This document shows positions 6,531 through 6,578 of a stretch of DNA of 6,578 nt, piece by piece. Below the pieces are notes generated by a model. That model was not told where the DNA came from. It saw only the letters and a list, made by a program, of their open reading frames with translations, and did no database searches. Origin of the DNA: Candidatus Woesearchaeota archaeon (GTDB lineage Archaea; Nanobdellota; Nanobdellia; Woesearchaeales; UBA12501); assembly GCA_016177315.1 (NCBI GenBank), contig JACOVN010000125.1:1-6578 (forward strand), given 5' to 3'. Position 1 is the first letter of the stretch; every line of letters starts with the position of its first letter. The position numbers were made by a program, and so were the translations under genes.

Positions 6531-6550
6531 AGGAAAAATTTCTTTTCCTT
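6530..6550 (+). repeat. 8-bp perfect inverted repeat with 5-base loop
   Basis: AAGGAAAA (6530-6537) pairs with TTTTCCTT (6543-6550) around the loop ATTTC. A T-rich tract follows (6561-6566 is six T). No plus-strand gene ends here, so I do not call it a terminator. It could be structural origin DNA or the leader of a divergent transcript. Confidence 0.4.
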
Positions 6551-6578
6551 TCTCGAACCTCTTTTTTATTTATATTTA

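Larger units (their letters stand above)
6344..6578. other. Candidate chromosomal replication origin (oriC), right side open
   Basis: This is the only substantial non-coding stretch in the window, directly upstream of orc1/cdc6. It contains two ORB-like elements in inverted orientation (6366-6386 plus strand, 6471-6495 minus strand) flanking an AT-rich core. The G-containing ends of both face the core. The segment 6387-6470 is about 65% A+T, and 6401-6440 is 75% A+T. Farther right are purine-rich repeats, a hairpin and another AT-rich tract (6561-6578). Archaeal origins commonly consist of ORBs flanking an AT-rich unwinding element beside an orc1/cdc6 gene. The window ends before the next gene, so further ORBs may lie outside. 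Confidence 0.78.

Noticed and set aside
6553..6566. GGTTCGAGAAAGG on the minus strand near the right edge as a third ORB
   Set aside because: It has GTTC and GAAAGG, but the spacing between the half-sites is too short and the AAACA block is missing.
6344..6578. CRISPR array, tRNA or other structured RNA in the intergenic region
   Set aside because: There are no regularly spaced long repeats and no cloverleaf or conserved RNA motif. The repeats present are short and fit origin architecture.

Overview
The window looks like the chromosomal replication-origin neighbourhood of an archaeon. The evidence is a complete family D DNA polymerase (both subunits), which is found only in archaea and is absent from classical Crenarchaeota, next to a single Orc1/Cdc6 initiator gene. 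The lineage is euryarchaeal-type or DPANN-type (for example a woesearchaeote-like genome). That placement is inference from gene content and protein style only.

Layout, left to right: positions 1-66 may hold the last 21 codons of a plus-strand gene that enters from outside. Three complete minus-strand genes then fill nearly everything to about 6343. In transcription order (right to left) they are orc1/cdc6, DP1 (PolD small subunit, proofreading exonuclease) and DP2 (PolD large subunit, polymerase). Each gene is separated from the next by a single base, and both junctions read TAG-C-ATG, so this is very probably one operon with coupled translation. The non-coding 235 bases at the right (6344-6578) hold two well-matched origin recognition box (ORB) sequences in inverted orientation, about 110 bp apart centre to centre. 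Between them lies an AT-rich stretch with a perfect 12-bp palindrome. This is a strong candidate oriC, or half of one, since the window ends inside the non-coding region.

How the genes work together: Orc1/Cdc6 would bind the ORBs and open the AT-rich segment. The PolD heterodimer (DP1 plus DP2) would then extend primers at the new forks, tethered to PCNA through a PIP box at the DP2 C terminus. All three genes are transcribed leftward away from the origin, in the same direction as the leftward fork. The order oriC-cdc6-DP1-DP2 matches the arrangement known from Thermococcales such as Pyrococcus. This is therefore a conserved core replication locus, and I see no undescribed defence or mobile system here. 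The points most worth checking are the ORB pair and its overlap with the operon promoter, the identical stop-start junctions, and an unusual residue beside the DP2 catalytic aspartates.
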